From Blattabacterium cuenoti (GTDB lineage Bacteria > Bacteroidota > Bacteroidia > Flavobacteriales > Blattabacteriaceae): DNA of 64,000 bases. Made by a program: the position numbers and the translations under genes. The notes under the pieces are model-generated. The model was not told the origin of the DNA. It searched no databases and saw only the letters and a list, made by a program, of their open reading frames with translations. Below, one piece after another: positions 9,352 through 18,761 of the stretch. The stretch is taken from assembly GCF_014252075.1 (NCBI RefSeq), contig NZ_CP059209.1, forward strand, positions 291,001-355,000. The letters run 5' to 3'. Every line of letters begins with the position of its first letter. Position 1 is the stretch's first letter.

Positions 9352-9972
9352 ATGGAATTAATTAAAAAATATTTTCCAGATCTATTGAACCAACAAATCT
9401 ATAAGTTATCTTCTTTGAAAAATTTATACGCATATTGGAATTCACATGTGAATTTAATTTCTAGAAAGACATTCTACGATTTTTATCAACAACATGTACT
9501 TTTTTGTTTAGGAATAGCTAAAGTATTTTCTTTTTTCCCTGGATCATGTGTTATGGATTTAGGCACAGGAGGAGGATTTCCGGGGATTCCTTTATCCATA
9601 GTTTTTCCTCATACAGAATTTTTATTGGTCGATTCTATTCTAAAAAAAATTAAAATTATAGAAAAAATCATATATAATCTTCATTTAAAAAATGCACATC
9701 CTATTTGTATACGTGCAGAAAAATTAGAAAATAAGTTTGATTTTGTGGTCTCTCGAGCTGTCACAAAAATAGATATAATCCATAATTGGATAAAAAATAA
9801 ATTTAAATGCAAATCTAATTCTAAAATTCAAAATGGAGCTTTATATCTAAAAGGAGGAAATCTTTCTGAGGAATTAAAAAAAATTCCTCATGCAATAGAA
9901 TATCCTTTAAATCATTATTTTAAAGAACCATTTTTTATAACTAAAAAAGTAATTTGGATTTCCAATATTTAA
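9352..9972 (+). CDS. rsmG: 16S rRNA (guanine(527)-N7)-methyltransferase RsmG
   Basis: SAM-dependent methyltransferase that modifies G527 of 16S rRNA. The 206-residue product has the SAM-binding motif I VMDLGTGGGFPGIPLSI and the preceding NLISRK of the GidB family, followed by FLLVDSILKKI and the conserved VVSRAV. Length is normal. It is divergent from aspC with a promoter-like element in between, and is followed 15 bases later by the amidohydrolase gene, which suggests co-transcription. Confidence 0.92.
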   Translation: MELIKKYFPDLLNQQIYKLSSLKNLYAYWNSHVNLISRKTFYDFYQQHVLFCLGIAKVFSFFPGSCVMDLGTGGGFPGIPLSIVFPHTEFLLVDSILKKIKIIEKIIYNLHLKNAHPICIRAEKLENKFDFVVSRAVTKIDIIHNWIKNKFKCKSNSKIQNGALYLKGGNLSEELKKIPHAIEYPLNHYFKEPFFITKKVIWISNI

Positions 9973-9986
9973 GAAACCGATTAAAA

Positions 9987-10952
9987 ATGAATCCTAAGAA
10001 AATTTTTATAGAAAAAGTGAAAAAAAAAGGAGGATGGGTTAATGCTCATGCTCACTTAGATAGAGCTTATACTCTAACAAAAAAAAATTTCAAATATTCT
10101 TATTTTTCCATCAAAAAAAAATGGTATCTGGTTGATGAAATGAAACGTTTAGCTACAGAAGAGGATATTTATATCCGTATGGAAAAAGCTTTGGAATATT
10201 TTTTAATGCAAGGAACACAAGCTTTGTGCACCTTTATTGATGTGGATGAAATAATTGAAGATCGTGCCTTGAAAGCAGCTAAAAAATTGAAAAATAATTA
10301 TGGAAATTCCATCCATATTCGTTTCGCAAATCAAGTTCTGAAAGGGGTATTAGACAAAAAATCAAAATATTGGTTCGATAAATCAGTAGAATTTGTGGAT
10401 ATTATTGGGGGGTTACCCGCTAAAGATTATGGAAAAGAAGATGAACATCTAGATATTTTATTAAAAACAGCTAAAAAAAAGGAAAAAATAGTCCATGTAC
10501 ATGTTGATCAATTTAATACTAGCGAAGAAAAAGAAACCGAAAAATTAGCCAAAAAAACGATTGAACATGGAATGCAAGGAAAAGTAGTAGCTATACATAG
10601 TATTTCTTTAGCAGCACATGCTAGAGCTTATCGTTATGAAACATATCAATTAATGAAAAAAGCAGATTTAATGGTAATCTCTTGTCCCATTGCTTGGATT
10701 GATCATACCAGAAGTGAACGTTTGAGCCCTAGCCATAATTCTATCACTCCAGTGGACGAAATGGTTCCTGAAGGAATCATAGTGGCTTTTGGAACAGATA
10801 ACATTTGTGATATCTACAAACCTTTTTCTGATGGAAATCTCTGGATAGAATTACGTGTCATGTTAGAAGCTTGTCATTATTATGATATAGATCATTTAGT
10901 AGAAATTGCTACAATAAACGGATTAAGAGTATTAGGATTAGTAAATAAATAA
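9987..10952 (+). CDS. Amidohydrolase-superfamily protein, cytosine-deaminase-like, substrate unknown
   Basis: Metal-dependent hydrolase of the amidohydrolase superfamily, 321 residues from ATG 9987 (a TTG at 9954 inside rsmG is less likely). Visible metal-site motifs are NAHAHLDRAYTL near residue 20 (HxH on strand 1), VHVHVDQFNTSEE mid-protein, AIHSISLAAHARAY (His pair), and FGTDNICDIYKPF near the C-terminus, whose Asp would be the catalytic acid. The order HxHLD, HxD, H and TDN resembles the cytosine deaminase/N-isopropylammelide hydrolase branch more than dihydroorotase or urease. I do not recognise a specific substrate. It follows rsmG directly and is convergent with lysS. Retention in a reduced genome suggests a needed function, possibly nucleobase or nitrogen salvage, but that is speculation. 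Confidence 0.7.
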   Translation: MNPKKIFIEKVKKKGGWVNAHAHLDRAYTLTKKNFKYSYFSIKKKWYLVDEMKRLATEEDIYIRMEKALEYFLMQGTQALCTFIDVDEIIEDRALKAAKKLKNNYGNSIHIRFANQVLKGVLDKKSKYWFDKSVEFVDIIGGLPAKDYGKEDEHLDILLKTAKKKEKIVHVHVDQFNTSEEKETEKLAKKTIEHGMQGKVVAIHSISLAAHARAYRYETYQLMKKADLMVISCPIAWIDHTRSERLSPSHNSITPVDEMVPEGIIVAFGTDNICDIYKPFSDGNLWIELRVMLEACHYYDIDHLVEIATINGLRVLGLVNK

Positions 10953-10953
10953 C

Positions 10954-12459
10954 TTATTTTTTTCCTCCTTTTTCTGGACGCATTTGTGGAAAAAGTAAAA
11001 CTTCTTGAATAGAGTTTTTTTGAGTAAGTAACATCACTAAACGATCTATTCCTATTCCAATTCCTGCAGTAGGAGGCATTCCAAATTCTAAAGCACGTAT
11101 AAAATCTTGATCAACTGACATTGATTCATCTTTTGTATTTTTTTCGGAGAACTTCATTTGTTCTCGTAAACGATTAAGTTGATCTATAGGATCATTAAGT
11201 TCTGAATAAGCATTGGCAATTTCTTGACCATTGATAATAAGTTCAAAACGTTCTGATAAATTTTTTTTATGACGATGTCTTTTAGTCAGAGGACTCATTT
11301 CTACTGGATAATCAATAATGAAAGTAGGATTAATGTAATTTTTTTCGCATTTTTCTTCAAAAATGTTCTCAATCAGTTTCGCTTTACTCATTTTAACATT
11401 TTCTTCTATATGCAATTTTTGACATACTTTTCTTAAGTCCTCCTTTTCCATTTTTTCTAGATCAAATCCTGTGTATTTTTTAATAGAATCCAATATAGAA
11501 ATACGGGAAAAAGGAGTTTTAAAATTAATATGATTATTTTCTTTTTCTTGAAATTTATTCCAGATACACTTCATCAGTTTTTCTGTAAAATTCATCATCC
11601 AATAATAGTCTTTATAAGCTATATAAAGTTCTAGTACAGTAAATTCTGGATTATGAATTCGATCCATCCCCTCATTTCTGAAATTTCTAGAAAATTCATA
11701 GACGCCGTGAAATCCCCCAATTATAAGTCTTTTCAAATAAAGTTCATTAGCTATACGTAAATACAATGGAATTCCTAATGTATTGTGATAAGTTTCAAAA
11801 GGACGAGCTATAGCTCCTCCAGGAATAGATTGTAGAATAGGAGTATCTACTTCGATATACCCTTTATCATCCAAAAAATTTCTTATTTCCTGTATGATAC
11901 GAGTACGTTTTAAGAAAATTTCTTTGACATGATCATTGACTATAAGATCTACATAACGCATACGATAACGTTGTTCTGTATTGGAAAAAGCATCATATGT
12001 TTTTTTATTTTTTTTATCCACTTTTACTTGTGGTAATGGTCGTATAGATTTGGATAACAAAGTTAATTTATGAGCATATATAGTGATTTCATTCATTTTC
12101 GTTTTAAATAAAAAACCTGTCACTCCAATAATATCTCCTATATCTATAAGTTTTTTTAAAAAAATATTGTAAGTATCCTCTTTCCCCATTTCCTCCGAGT
12201 CTAAATGATTTTTAGAAAAGTATATCTGTATGCACCCTGTATGATCTTTGATTTCTCCAAAAGAAGCTTTTCCTAAAATACGCAAACGCATTAAACGTCC
12301 GGCTATGCTAATAGTTTCTTTTTCTGTAAAATTTTTTAGTATATTACAAATTGTAGAGGTTACATTGTATTCTTCTGATGGATAAGGATTTATTCCTAGT
12401 AACTTTAGTTGATCTAGTTTTTTTCTGCGTATGATTTCTTGTTCTGATAAATAAGACAT
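10954..12459 (-). CDS. lysS: Lysyl-tRNA synthetase, class II
   Basis: Charges tRNA-Lys with lysine. The 501-residue class IIb synthetase has an N-terminal OB-fold anticodon-binding domain (about residues 50-150, with [18 protein letters not shown]). The catalytic domain carries motif 1 near [18 protein letters not shown], motif 2 [20 protein letters not shown] and motif 3 [13 protein letters not shown]. The C-terminus is normal, ending a few residues after the FPQMRPE segment. It is transcribed divergently from lipB and is convergent with the amidohydrolase gene, only one base apart. Confidence 0.96.
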   Translation of the reverse strand: MSYLSEQEIIRRKKLDQLKLLGINPYPSEEYNVTSTICNILKNFTEKETISIAGRLMRLRILGKASFGEIKDHTGCIQIYFSKNHLDSEEMGKEDTYNIFLKKLIDIGDIIGVTGFLFKTKMNEITIYAHKLTLLSKSIRPLPQVKVDKKNKKTYDAFSNTEQRYRMRYVDLIVNDHVKEIFLKRTRIIQEIRNFLDDKGYIEVDTPILQSIPGGAIARPFETYHNTLGIPLYLRIANELYLKRLIIGGFHGVYEFSRNFRNEGMDRIHNPEFTVLELYIAYKDYYWMMNFTEKLMKCIWNKFQEKENNHINFKTPFSRISILDSIKKYTGFDLEKMEKEDLRKVCQKLHIEENVKMSKAKLIENIFEEKCEKNYINPTFIIDYPVEMSPLTKRHRHKKNLSERFELIINGQEIANAYSELNDPIDQLNRLREQMKFSEKNTKDESMSVDQDFIRALEFGMPPTAGIGIGIDRLVMLLTQKNSIQEVLLFPQMRPEKGGKK

Positions 12460-12511
12460 AGATTGATTTGTGTATGGACCGGACTAAAAATGAACAAAAC
12501 GAAGGTACATT

Positions 12512-12535
12512 TGTTTATAATATTGTTTATAATAT
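12512..12535. repeat. Perfect 12-base tandem duplication upstream of lipB
   Basis: TGTTTATAATAT occurs twice back to back (12512-12523 and 12524-12535) in the 96-base gap between divergent lysS and lipB. A TACATTTG box at 12506-12513, immediately before it, resembles a Bacteroidetes -7 element for lipB. The nearest TTTG upstream is 25 bases away, which is longer than usual. Confidence 0.6.
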
Positions 12536-12555
12536 TATATAAATTTTAAAAAACT

Positions 12556-13281
12556 ATGAAAAAAAAAATCCTTTTTTTCGAAGACTTAGGAAAAAAAGAA
12601 TATGAAGAAACTTGGAGATACCAGAAAAAATTATTTGATGAGATTATTCAAAAAAAAGTAAATAACATTTCTTCTCAAGAAGCCGGATATTTTCTATTTG
12701 TAGAACACCACCATGTATATACTATAGGGAAAAATGGAAAAAAAGATAACCATTTGTTAGTTTCATCAGATTTTTTAGAAAAAATAGATGCAACTTTTTA
12801 TCAAACAGACAGAGGAGGTGATATCACTTACCATGGTCCTGGACAATTGATAGGATATCCCATTCTAAATATGGATTATTTTTTTACGGATATTCATAAA
12901 TACCTTCGTCTTTTAGAAGAAGTCATTATCCATTTTTTATGGAAAAATTATGGGATCAAGGGAGAACGAAAAAAAGGAAAAACAGGAGTATGGTTTCATA
13001 ATCATGTAAAAAACGAAAAATCAAGAAAAATATGTGCAATAGGAATTAGGATGAGTCGTTGGGTAACCATGCACGGATTTTCTTTAAATGTCAATACAGA
13101 TTTACGGTATTTTGATTATATTATTCCTTGTGGAATTTCAGATCAAGAAGTAACTTCTTTGAAAAAAGAATTAAAAAAGAATAATATCTCTTTTCAAGAG
13201 GTAAAACGTATGGTCAAAAAATCTTTTCAAGAGATTTTTGATGTGGAATTCACACCTATGTCAAAAAAATTGGATCAATAA
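12556..13281 (+). CDS. lipB: Octanoyl-[acyl-carrier-protein]-protein N-octanoyltransferase LipB
   Basis: Transfers octanoate from ACP to the lipoyl domains of 2-oxoacid dehydrogenases or the glycine cleavage H protein. The product is 241 residues. Family motifs seen are HHHVYTIGKNG, TDRGGDITYHGPGQLIGYPI (lipoate-binding core), the lysine region GERKKGKTGVWF, and IIPCGISDQEVTSL with the catalytic Cys. ATG 12556 begins an A-rich N-terminus (MKKKILFFEDLG) that matches the flavobacterial length. It is convergent with mtaB, one base apart. Its presence implies de novo lipoylation from fatty-acid synthesis, consistent with fabI in the same window. Confidence 0.93.
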   Translation: MKKKILFFEDLGKKEYEETWRYQKKLFDEIIQKKVNNISSQEAGYFLFVEHHHVYTIGKNGKKDNHLLVSSDFLEKIDATFYQTDRGGDITYHGPGQLIGYPILNMDYFFTDIHKYLRLLEEVIIHFLWKNYGIKGERKKGKTGVWFHNHVKNEKSRKICAIGIRMSRWVTMHGFSLNVNTDLRYFDYIIPCGISDQEVTSLKKELKKNNISFQEVKRMVKKSFQEIFDVEFTPMSKKLDQ

Positions 13282-13282
13282 T

Positions 13283-14626
13283 TCAGAAATTTCTAATTTT
13301 ATTTATGGGGTTGGCTATCATAATTCCATCTTTGTCTATTTTTGTGATGAATACATCTTGTAATGTGTTTTTATATAATAAATTGGATGAATTCAATGGA
13401 ATCTTAGCTCTAATATAATTTTCTGTATACCCATATAAATATTCTTTATTTGTAGAATTTTTTTCAAATAAAACGGTTTTCTTCGTATGAATTTGTCTTT
13501 CGCAAAAAAAACGATATTTTTTTTTTGAAAGATTTCTCAAGATTTGATTACGCTTCCATTGTATTTTTTTCGAGACATGTCCCTGTATAGTGATCGATTT
13601 TGTATTTGGTCGAGGAGAATAAGTAAATATGTGCAGAGATGAAATTTCTAATTTTTTCAAAAAATGATAAGTTTCCAAAAAATGTTTATGTGTTTCTCCA
13701 GGAAACCCAACAATAACATCTGAACCTATATAAGCATCTGGGATGAACCATCGTATTTTTTTTACTTTTTCTTGATAAAGTTCTCGTCTATAACGTCTCT
13801 GCATTTTTTTCAATATATCGTTGCTTCCAGATTGTAAAGGAATATGAAAATGAGGAACAAAATGTTTGCTTTTAGACAAAAATTCAATACATTTATTTTT
13901 CAATAAATTAGGTTCTATAGAAGATAAACGTATTCTTCCTTCTTCCTGTATTTGATCTATAGCTTGTATTAAATCAAAAAATGTATACAAACGACGATTT
14001 TCTCCATATATTTTTTTTCCATAATCTCCAATATTGATACCTGTTAAAACGATTTCTTTCACTCCTTTTTGAAAAAGAAACCTAATATTTTTCAATATAT
14101 TTTCCATACTATCAGAACGAGAGGATCCTCTTGATATGGGAATAATGCAATAGCTACATTTATAATCACATCCATCCTGTATTTTTAAAAAAGAGCGAGT
14201 TCTATCTCCAACAGAAAATGATGGAAAATAAGAATTTTTTGTTTTTGTATTTGAAATGATTTTTGGATGACATTTTTTCAATAATTCTCGATCAAGATAA
14301 TCTATGATTTTGAATTTTTCTTCAGAACCTAAAACTAGATCAACTCCAACAATAGAAGAAACTTTTTTAGAATTCAGTTGAGCATAACATCCTATTGCTA
14401 TAATAAAAGCTTGTGAATTATGATTCATAGCAGAACGTACAATGTGCCTAAATTCAACTTCTGCGTTTTCTGTTACAGAACAACTATTGATTACATAAAT
14501 ATCTGCATAACTCTTGAAAGGAACATGTTGATAATATAAATTCGAAAATTGTCTTGCTATAGTAGAGGTTTCTGCGTAATTGAGTTTACACCCCATAGTA
14601 TAAAATGCTACTTTTTTTTTCCCCAT
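13283..14626 (-). CDS. mtaB: tRNA threonylcarbamoyladenosine methylthiotransferase MtaB
   Basis: Radical-SAM methylthiotransferase that thiomethylates t6A37 of ANN-decoding tRNAs. The 447-residue protein has the N-terminal UPF0004 domain with cluster cysteines in YTMGCKLNYAET, INSCSVTENAE and AIGCYAQL. The radical-SAM triad is CDYKCSYCIIP near residue 150, and a TRAM-like C-terminus follows. The sequence MGCKLN and short length favour MtaB over MiaB (which has GCQMN) and RimO. It lies downstream of the peroxiredoxin gene on the same strand with a hairpin between them, so it may use its own promoter or rely on readthrough. Confidence 0.85.
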   Translation of the reverse strand: MGKKKVAFYTMGCKLNYAETSTIARQFSNLYYQHVPFKSYADIYVINSCSVTENAEVEFRHIVRSAMNHNSQAFIIAIGCYAQLNSKKVSSIVGVDLVLGSEEKFKIIDYLDRELLKKCHPKIISNTKTKNSYFPSFSVGDRTRSFLKIQDGCDYKCSYCIIPISRGSSRSDSMENILKNIRFLFQKGVKEIVLTGINIGDYGKKIYGENRRLYTFFDLIQAIDQIQEEGRIRLSSIEPNLLKNKCIEFLSKSKHFVPHFHIPLQSGSNDILKKMQRRYRRELYQEKVKKIRWFIPDAYIGSDVIVGFPGETHKHFLETYHFLKKLEISSLHIFTYSPRPNTKSITIQGHVSKKIQWKRNQILRNLSKKKYRFFCERQIHTKKTVLFEKNSTNKEYLYGYTENYIRAKIPLNSSNLLYKNTLQDVFITKIDKDGIMIANPINKIRNF

Positions 14627-14646
14627 TTATTTAATGTAATGAAGAG

Positions 14647-14681
14647 AAAAGGATCAGATGATCTTTATCTGATCCACTTTT
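14647..14681 (-). terminator. Hairpin terminator after the peroxiredoxin gene
   Basis: A perfect 9-base-pair stem (GGATCAGAT at 14651-14659 with ATCTGATCC at 14667-14675) with a 7-base loop begins right after the stop codon at 14682-14684. On the minus strand it is followed by TTTTC. The U-run is short, so termination may be partial. Confidence 0.55.
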
Positions 14682-15314
14682 CTAAGATGAAAAATAATCT
14701 ATAATTCCACTATGACTAGCTTTCATCGCTCTTTTTCCTTTTGTCCAATTTGCTGGGCAAACTTCTCCATTTTTTTCATAATATTGAAGAGCATCTATCA
14801 TGCGAATAGCTTCATGCACATTTCTCCCTAAAGGAAAATCATTAATTAAAAAATGTCGGATAATCCCTTCTTTATCTATTAAAAATAATCCTCTGTAAGC
14901 AATAAGTTCACCCGTTGCTTCTTTAAATCCTTTATCATGATTGCAAATCCAATCTCCAGACAAAACTCCATAGTTATGAGATATGGTTTTATTAATATCA
15001 GAAACAATAGGGTAGGTCACCCCATCTATTCCACCTTTTTCTTTTGGCATCTGCAACCAAGCCCAATGAGATTGTTCTGTGTCCGTAGATACAGCAATAA
15101 TTTGTACATTTCTATTCTCAAAATCCTTTATTTTTTCTTGAAATGCATAAATTTCTGTGGGGCATACAAAAGTAAAATCTTTAGGATAGAAGAAAAGCAA
15201 AACATACTTTCTTCCATAAAATTGTTCTAAAGTGAAATTTTGTACAATATCTTTTCCATTTAATACCGCACTAGCCGTAAAATTAGGCGCTTTTCTTGAA
15301 ATTAATGTCTTCAT
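14682..15314 (-). CDS. 2-Cys peroxiredoxin (AhpC/Prx1 type)
   Basis: Thiol peroxidase that reduces hydrogen peroxide and organic peroxides, usually recycled by thioredoxin. About 210 residues from ATG 15314, whose N-terminus MKTLISRKAPNF matches the family; the open frame extends upstream to 15371 but that part has no family similarity. The peroxidatic Cys is in FYPKDFTFVCPTEIYAF and the resolving Cys in NGEVCPANWTKG, so it is a typical 2-Cys enzyme. The conserved Arg is in the GRNVHEAIRMIDALQY region. It follows dnaG after about 53 bases on the same strand. Thioredoxin at 44902-45219 is a plausible partner. Confidence 0.92.
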   Translation of the reverse strand: MKTLISRKAPNFTASAVLNGKDIVQNFTLEQFYGRKYVLLFFYPKDFTFVCPTEIYAFQEKIKDFENRNVQIIAVSTDTEQSHWAWLQMPKEKGGIDGVTYPIVSDINKTISHNYGVLSGDWICNHDKGFKEATGELIAYRGLFLIDKEGIIRHFLINDFPLGRNVHEAIRMIDALQYYEKNGEVCPANWTKGKRAMKASHSGIIDYFSS

Positions 15315-15367
15315 TTTTCGCAAGTTTATATGCACGAATTTACCAAAAAAATTATTATAGAAAAAAA

Positions 15368-17218
15368 TCACACATATCTATGTAACTCCTTATGAATTTC
15401 ATTTTTGATATTTGTTAAATACATGATCTTTTTGAGAAAAGATTTTTTATCATCATTTTTTGTTAAATGATGATGAATGATTTCTTTTTTAATTAATTTT
15501 GAAAGATATAAAGATCTATATCTTAATAAAAGATCCATTATATATTTATCTATGTGATCTTCGTGAGAAGAAACTTGTATTCCTTTTTTATCCCATTTGG
15601 ATAATAAATAAAATTTATGATTTTGATTTTCTTTATCATAAAATCCATTCAAATGACCTTTTTTTTCCTTTTGTAAACAAATTTTATCAAATATTTCTTG
15701 GTTCTTTTTCAAAGAAAAACGTAAATTCCAATGTTTGAAAGCATGTAATATTTTTTCGAAAACTGTTGTGTTGCATTTTTCTTTTTTTATTATTTTATTT
15801 CCATGATTTAAAATAAATTGAATCAATTCTTCTTCAAGAAGAAGAAGAGTGTTTTGATTCTTTTTTTTGTGATGAATCGCTTTAATCGTAGGCGTAGGAA
15901 GTCGAAGTCTTTGTCTATTTTTTTTGTTGATTCTTTCCAATTCATGAATTAAAACTTCTTGACGAATTTGTAGCATTTTGGATGCTTCTTGCAAGTATAA
16001 TTCTTTTTGAAGAACATTGGATATTTTTGAAATACTATTCAAAATGTTTAAAATCAAAAAAGATTTTTTAATAGGATCATCTTGATGATATTTTTCATAT
16101 ATTTTTTGTTTAAAAGAAACAAAATTATAACTTCTTTTCGATAAAAAATATCTTAATTGAGAGAGAGAATACTTTTTAGATATAGAATCTGGATCTTCTC
16201 CGTTAGAAATAAATAATATACGTAAATTCATTCCTTGTTCCAGTATCATATTAATTCCTCTTAAAGAGGCTTGAATTCCAGAACGATCTCCATCATAAAA
16301 AAGAACAACATTTTTTGTAAATTTTTTGATCAATAGTATTTGATCGACTGTCAGTGAAATTCCAGAAGAAGAAACCACATTCTTGATTCCAGATTGATGT
16401 AAAGAAATAACATCTGTATATCCTTCCACTAAATAACAAAGATCTTCTTTGATAATGTTTTTTTTAGCTTGAAATAACCCATATAAAATTTTACTTTTTT
16501 GAAAGACATCGCTTTCGGATGAATTGATATATTTAGAAGAAGAACTAGAATCAATATTCCTCCCACCAAAACCTATGACCCTTCCTGATAAATTATGGAT
16601 TGGAAACATCACACGTTGACGAAAGCAATCAAAAAAATTATTATAATATTTCCTGAAAACAGTAAAACCAGATCTTTTTAGATCCCGTATTTTAAATCCT
16701 TTTTCTAAGGCCTTGTTTGTAAAAAAATTCCCAGAAAGAGGGGAATAACCTAATTCAAATTTCTGAATGATTTTCATATTAAATCCTCTTTTTTGAATTA
16801 AATAATTGAATCCATTTTTCTGTCCCTCTTTAGTAAAAAACAATTGATTTATGAAAAAACGTTTTGCATAATCTTGTATCAAGTATAATTTTTCATGTTC
16901 TTCATCGTCTATTTTACTAAATTTTTCTGTATAATCAATTTTAATATCATATCTCTTAGCAAGATAACGTAATGATTCTACATAAGTAGAATGTTCATGT
17001 TCCATAAGAAAAGTAATAATATTTCCACCTTTTCCAGAACTGAAATCTTTCCATATTTTTTTTGTAGGAGAAACTATAAAAGAAGGTGTTTTTTCATTAG
17101 AAAAAGGACTAAGTCCTCTATAGTTTAGACCACTTTTTTTTAACTCTAAAAAATCTCCAATCACTTCTTCTATACAAGAAACAGAAAGTATTTTTTTTAT
17201 AGTTTCTTTAGAAATCAT
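15368..17218 (-). CDS. dnaG: DNA primase DnaG with altered zinc-binding domain
   Basis: Synthesises RNA primers for replication. The 616-residue product has the three DnaG regions: an N-terminal domain (1-95), a Toprim catalytic core with LVEGYTDVISLHQSG and FYDGDRSGIQASLRG, and a C-terminal helicase-interaction region. The usual zinc ligands (Cys, His, Cys, Cys in CPFH...CFGCG) are replaced by Ser37, Ser40, Asp58 and Ser61 (GLSPFSNEKTPSF and KDFSSGKGGN), while the fold-defining residues remain. I recall the same substitutions in free-living flavobacterial primases, so this is probably a lineage trait rather than decay. Its start overlaps the rpe stop by four bases (ATGA), so it is translationally coupled. 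Confidence 0.93.
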   Translation of the reverse strand: MISKETIKKILSVSCIEEVIGDFLELKKSGLNYRGLSPFSNEKTPSFIVSPTKKIWKDFSSGKGGNIITFLMEHEHSTYVESLRYLAKRYDIKIDYTEKFSKIDDEEHEKLYLIQDYAKRFFINQLFFTKEGQKNGFNYLIQKRGFNMKIIQKFELGYSPLSGNFFTNKALEKGFKIRDLKRSGFTVFRKYYNNFFDCFRQRVMFPIHNLSGRVIGFGGRNIDSSSSSKYINSSESDVFQKSKILYGLFQAKKNIIKEDLCYLVEGYTDVISLHQSGIKNVVSSSGISLTVDQILLIKKFTKNVVLFYDGDRSGIQASLRGINMILEQGMNLRILFISNGEDPDSISKKYSLSQLRYFLSKRSYNFVSFKQKIYEKYHQDDPIKKSFLILNILNSISKISNVLQKELYLQEASKMLQIRQEVLIHELERINKKNRQRLRLPTPTIKAIHHKKKNQNTLLLLEEELIQFILNHGNKIIKKEKCNTTVFEKILHAFKHWNLRFSLKKNQEIFDKICLQKEKKGHLNGFYDKENQNHKFYLLSKWDKKGIQVSSHEDHIDKYIMDLLLRYRSLYLSKLIKKEIIHHHLTKNDDKKSFLKKIMYLTNIKNEIHKELHRYV

Positions 17219-17880
17219 GACAAATCATTATTACAAAATTTCATTCTATGAATAATTTTTTTTGGATTCGAATTAGAAAAAATAGTAGTTCCTGATACTA
17301 ATATATCTGCTCCATTATTGAATAATAAAGAAGCATTTTCTAAATTAATACCTCCATCAACTTCTATGAGAGCAGAAGAATCTTTTTTTAAGATTAAATC
17401 TTTAGTATCTTCTAATTTTTGATATGTTTGTCTAATAAACTTCTGTCCGCTAGAACCAGGATTAACACTCATCAATAAAACAAAATCTATATCTTTAATA
17501 ATATCTTGTAAAAGAAAAACTGGAGTATGCGGATTCACAGCTACACCTACTTTCATTCCATATTCTTTAATAGAATAAATAGTTTTATTTAAGTGAATAC
17601 AAGCTTCATAATGAATGTGTAAATGATCGGCTCCACAGTCTTTAAATTGTTCAATATACAGATCTGGTTGTAATATCATTAAATGAACATCTATAGGTTT
17701 ATTAGCGTATTTTTTTACATATTTAGTAAACAATGGGCCAAAAGAAATATTAGAAACAAAAGAGGAATCCATAATATCAATATGGAACCAATCTGATTCA
17801 CTTTCATTCAGCATTTCTATATCACGATGTAAAAAAGCTAAATTAGCTGAAAGTAAGGATGGAGCTATAATTTTTTTCAT
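17215..17880 (-). CDS. rpe: Ribulose-phosphate 3-epimerase
   Basis: Interconverts ribulose 5-phosphate and xylulose 5-phosphate in the pentose phosphate pathway. The 221-residue TIM barrel begins MKKIIAPSLLSANLAFL and carries the metal-binding FHIDIMDSSFV, DVHLMI, HIHYEA, and the phosphate-binding EVDGGIN and GTTIF segments. SVNPGSSGQKF corresponds to the family NPGF(G)GQ loop. It sits between fabI and dnaG, overlapping the latter by four bases. Confidence 0.95.
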   Translation of the reverse strand: MKKIIAPSLLSANLAFLHRDIEMLNESESDWFHIDIMDSSFVSNISFGPLFTKYVKKYANKPIDVHLMILQPDLYIEQFKDCGADHLHIHYEACIHLNKTIYSIKEYGMKVGVAVNPHTPVFLLQDIIKDIDFVLLMSVNPGSSGQKFIRQTYQKLEDTKDLILKKDSSALIEVDGGINLENASLLFNNGADILVSGTTIFSNSNPKKIIHRMKFCNNDLS

Positions 17881-17926
17881 ATTTATATAGGATTTAGAAG
17901 CGTAAGCGTTTTCTAGAAATATTTTT

Positions 17927-18727
17927 TTATGAAATTATAGTTTCACTAATTCCAGTATTCGAAAAACCACCATCATGATACAAATTTTGCATCGTTACTT
18001 TTCTTGTTAAATCTGAAAAAAGTGTAATTATATAGTTAGCACAATCTTGTGCTGAAGCGTTTCCTAATGGAGATATTTTCTCAGAAAATAGAAAAAATTT
18101 ATTAAAACCTTTAATGGATTTTGCTGCTCTTGTTATACTAGGAGATTGTGATACAGTATTAACCCTAACCTTTTCTTTGACTCCCCAATGATAACCAAAA
18201 TTACGTGTAATACTTTCTAAATAGGACTTATAATCAGACATATCACCATAATGTGGAAAACTTCGTTGAGAAGCAATATATGTTAAAGCTACAATAGAAC
18301 CCCACCTATTCATCGCTTTTTTATTCCAAGCCGTTTGCATAATTTTATGATAAGAGACAGCAGATATTTCCCATCCTTTTCTTAAAAATTCATAATTCAG
18401 AGAGGTATAAGTCAATCCTTTTCGTATATTTATAGACATAGCTATAGAATGCAATAAAAAATCTATTTTTCCTCCAAAATGATCTAATGTTTTTTCAAAC
18501 AAAATATTAAGATCTGATATGGAAGTGGCGTCTGCTGGAATAACCATAGATTTTGTTTTATGAGATAATTCATGAATTTTTCCAATTCTTAAAGAAGCAG
18601 GGGTATTAGTTAATACAAAAGATGCTTTTTCTTCATAAGCACGTTCCGCAACTTTCCAAGCAATAGAATTTTCATCGAAGGCACCAAATATAATCCCTTT
18701 TTTTCCTTTCAATAGATTGTAAGACAT
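17927..18727 (-). CDS. fabI: Enoyl-[acyl-carrier-protein] reductase (NADH)
   Basis: Last reduction of each cycle of type II fatty-acid synthesis. The 266-residue SDR-fold protein begins MSYNLLKGKKGIIFGAFDENSIAW, with the divergent FabI nucleotide motif in place of TGxxxGxG. The catalytic Tyr-X6-Lys is visible in YGDMSDYK. The C-terminal segment DLTRKVTMQNLYHDGGFSNTG is nearly invariant in Bacteroidetes FabI. It provides precursors for membranes and for octanoyl-ACP used by LipB. It is flanked by metK and rpe on the same strand with short gaps. Confidence 0.93.
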   Translation of the reverse strand: MSYNLLKGKKGIIFGAFDENSIAWKVAERAYEEKASFVLTNTPASLRIGKIHELSHKTKSMVIPADATSISDLNILFEKTLDHFGGKIDFLLHSIAMSINIRKGLTYTSLNYEFLRKGWEISAVSYHKIMQTAWNKKAMNRWGSIVALTYIASQRSFPHYGDMSDYKSYLESITRNFGYHWGVKEKVRVNTVSQSPSITRAAKSIKGFNKFFLFSEKISPLGNASAQDCANYIITLFSDLTRKVTMQNLYHDGGFSNTGISETIIS

Positions 18728-18761
18728 AGTTAAAATTTTTAACTAAAAATACCTAAAATAC

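Noticed and set aside
15499..15738. Plus-strand open frame opposite dnaG
   Set aside because: It is antisense to the well-supported primase gene, with Phe/Lys/Ile-rich random composition; AT-rich DNA produces many such frames.
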